A DNA stretch of 64,000 nucleotides, taken from the NCBI RefSeq assembly GCF_008000815.1, contig NZ_CP042806.1, positions 2,046,001 to 2,110,000 on the forward strand, in the 5' to 3' direction. The notes under the pieces are model-generated. The model searched no databases. It saw nothing but the letters and a program-made list of their open reading frames with translations, and had not been told where the DNA came from. The stretch's first letter is position 1, and each line of letters starts with the position of its first letter. The position numbers and the translations under genes were made by a program. Shown piece by piece: positions 62,439-64,000 of this stretch. The DNA is from Terriglobus albidus (GTDB lineage: Bacteria; Acidobacteriota; Terriglobia; Terriglobales; Acidobacteriaceae).

Positions 62439-63368
62439 GTGGACCTCTTTCAGATGGAAACCTTCCTCGCCGTTGCCGAGGAGAAAAGCTTCTCTCGTGC
62501 CGCACTGCGCCTTCACCGCACCCAGCCGGCGGTAAGCCAGGTAATCGGCAAGCTGGAGGCGGAGTTGGGCGAATCGCTCTTTGAGCGCCAGACCGGCTCA
62601 CTCACTGACGCCGGCGAGGTGCTGCGCGAGTACGCTATCAAGCTCGTCAATCTGCGCGACGAGGCGGGTTCGGCATTGAAGGAGCTTCGTTCGCTGCATC
62701 GCGGCCGTTTACTGCTGGCGGCCAATGAGTACACCTGTCTCTGCCTGCTTCCGCTCATCCACGAGTACACCCGGCGCCATCCGAATGTAAAGGTGGAGGT
62801 CCAACGCTCGCTTGCCAGCCGCATCGGCGACGATGTCCTGGCCAATTCGGTCGAACTTGGCGTGCTGAGTTTTCAGCCCTCCGACCCCCAACTCCGTTCC
62901 GTCGTGATCTTCCGTGACGAGCTGGTCTGTGTGGTCAGCCCCAACCATGCGCTGGCAAAGGCAGGTACGGCGTCTGTGAAAGAACTTGGCCGCGAGCGTT
63001 TTGTCGCACACAATATTGCCTCGCCGCAGCGGCAACGAGTCTTTCAGGCGTTTGCCCAGCATCGGACAAAGCTCCCAATCTGGGTTGAGCTTCCGTCTCT
63101 GGACGCGATCAAGCGATTCGTGGCGATGGGCAACGGTGTGGCCTTATCCCCCAAGTTGACCGTCGCTTCCGAGTTGAGAACAGGCGCCTTGGTAGAGGTG
63201 AAGGCCCGGGAGCTGAACTTCGAGCGCAAGCTTCGCGTGGTGTATCGCAAACAGACGGCTTTGTCCCATACCGCACGCGCGTTTTTGAAGATTGCCGAGG
63301 AGTATGCGGTGCAGCAGGGGGATCCATACTACTTCCAGGCAGAGCGGGTTTCACGGGTTGGAAATTAA
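62439..63368 (+). CDS. LysR-family transcriptional regulator
   Basis: 309 residues starting with GTG at 62439 (MDLFQMETFLAVAEEKSFSRAALRLHRTQPAVSQVIGKLE; another Met follows at 62454). The winged helix-turn-helix (residues 3-62) is typical, and the LysR substrate domain follows with GRLLLAANEYTCLCLLPLIHEYTRRHPNVKV and FVAMGNGVALSPKLTV. It is divergent from leuA and shares a 97-bp promoter region with it, which suggests control of the leu-ilv operon by a pathway intermediate such as isopropylmalate; that ligand is inference. Confidence 0.88.
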   Translation: MDLFQMETFLAVAEEKSFSRAALRLHRTQPAVSQVIGKLEAELGESLFERQTGSLTDAGEVLREYAIKLVNLRDEAGSALKELRSLHRGRLLLAANEYTCLCLLPLIHEYTRRHPNVKVEVQRSLASRIGDDVLANSVELGVLSFQPSDPQLRSVVIFRDELVCVVSPNHALAKAGTASVKELGRERFVAHNIASPQRQRVFQAFAQHRTKLPIWVELPSLDAIKRFVAMGNGVALSPKLTVASELRTGALVEVKARELNFERKLRVVYRKQTALSHTARAFLKIAEEYAVQQGDPYYFQAERVSRVGN

Positions 63369-63465
63369 TCGGTTGGGCCGAGACAATTTGCAGGGCTCAA
63401 ACGTTTCCAGTGTGGGCGCGTTCTCTGGCAGGGACGCGCCGATGCAGGTCAAAGGGGTAACTTCC

Positions 63466-63870
63466 ATGAACCTGAAACAAATTGTGATGCGGGCGGCGAT
63501 TCTGGCTGCCTGTACTGTGGGTCCAGCCACGCTCAGCGCACATGCGCAGGGAATGGGCGGAGGTATGGGCCAGATGACTCCCGAGCAGCGCAGTGCCCGC
63601 CAGCTCGAGATGATGAAAACCCGGTTGAACCTGTCCGAGGACCAGACGAGCAAGGTCAAGGACTTTATGGCCGAACGCGATAAGAAGATGGCGGATTTGC
63701 GTTCGAGCGGCGGCGACATGGAGACCATGCGCCCGAAGATGATGGAGATCCAGAAGGACTACTCCGACAAGGTCAAAGGTATTCTGACGGACGATCAGAA
63801 AAAGACCTACGAAGAGATGCAGTCTCAGATGCGTGGCGGCGGTCGCCCCGGCCCACCGCCTCAGCAATAG
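63466..63870 (+). CDS. Periplasmic LTXXQ/Spy-like protein
   Basis: 134 residues from the ATG at 63466 (AAAGGGGTAACTTCC upstream; the longer frame to 63292 overlaps the LysR gene). A signal peptide ends near LSAHAQG. The helical core has QLEMMKTRLNLSEDQTSKVKDFM and VKGILTDDQKKTYEEMQSQM, repeats of the LTXXQ kind (LSEDQ, LTDDQ), with Met/Gly- and Pro-rich ends. It may be a periplasmic chaperone or metal-stress protein. Confidence 0.75.
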   Translation: MNLKQIVMRAAILAACTVGPATLSAHAQGMGGGMGQMTPEQRSARQLEMMKTRLNLSEDQTSKVKDFMAERDKKMADLRSSGGDMETMRPKMMEIQKDYSDKVKGILTDDQKKTYEEMQSQMRGGGRPGPPPQQ

Positions 63871-63980
63871 AGCATTTTCCTCGTGGGAGTAGTGTAGGGC
63901 TTCCCATCTATGGGCGTTTTCCGCGATGAAAGCGCCGCTGTATGCTCTTTCGGGATACCCAGCAACGGGAAAACGCTCTA
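63868..63980. repeat. 113-bp element with 13-bp inverted ends, MITE-like
   Basis: TAGAGCATTTTCC at 63868-63880 and GGAAAACGCTCTA at 63968-63980 are inverted repeats with one mismatch. The inside contains no gene; GCGTTTTCC and ATGCTCTTTC repeat motifs of the ends. The left end includes the stop codon of the LTXXQ gene. Confidence 0.45.
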
Positions 63981-64000
63981 AATCCTTTCTTGTTATCAAA

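Overview
The window looks like chromosome of a soil acidobacterium of the Terriglobia type (Terriglobus, Granulicella or Edaphobacter relatives). The support is an Oar-like TonB receptor with an N-terminal carboxypeptidase-regulatory domain, a PadR plus ADOP-type permease pair, a membrane-anchored regulator-like protein of a kind common in that group, and several small secreted families frequent there. This is inference from protein families; no rRNA is present.

Region 1 (1-12027) is a plant-polysaccharide locus. It holds a beta-helix protein running off the left edge (minus), a membrane-anchored regulator-like protein, an Oar-type TonB receptor, an SGNH esterase and a GH28 polygalacturonase-like enzyme. 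The receptor is split by a 1.37-kb IS110-family element of the IS1111 type, with a long non-coding end where a bridge RNA would lie. The region ends in debris: a truncated XRE fragment and an alpha/beta-hydrolase pseudogene cut off at a tRNA-derived repeat.

Region 2 (12028-32233) is a 20-kb genomic island in a tRNA-Glu(TTC) gene. A tyrosine recombinase sits beside the intact tRNA at the right end. Repeats of about 132 bp, including the 3' part of the tRNA, flank the island. The cargo is a secreted polymorphic-toxin system, all on the minus strand: a giant IPT/TIG-repeat protein, a 1.8-kb-residue RHS/YD-repeat protein with a variable tip, an immunity-like lipoprotein, a displaced second RHS tip, and a trail of immunity genes (membrane proteins, an NTF2-fold type, two CdiI-like paralogues) separated by remnants of older toxin tips.

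Region 3 (32333-43461) is conserved backbone: queuosine-precursor transporter, dGTPase, TPR protein, purH, a DUF1080 protein, pyrD, a cupin protein, serS and a LolA-like protein. It also has small scars: an 85-bp tandem duplication and a gene reduced to its two ends.

Region 4 (43545-51476) is accessory: an ADOP-type permease with an operator-embedded and probably leaderless promoter, two alpha/beta hydrolases, a DUF6624 protein, a broken fragment of an elongation factor G gene, a PadR regulator with a palindromic operator over its -10 box, and a NIPSNAP protein.

Region 5 (51514-63980) is a complete branched-chain amino acid operon on the minus strand: leuA, leuB, leuC, leuD, ilvD, a small Cys-rich protein, ilvB, a lipoprotein, ilvN and ilvC, closed by a strong terminator. 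A divergent LysR-family regulator faces leuA, followed by a Spy/LTXXQ-type periplasmic protein and a 113-bp element with inverted ends.
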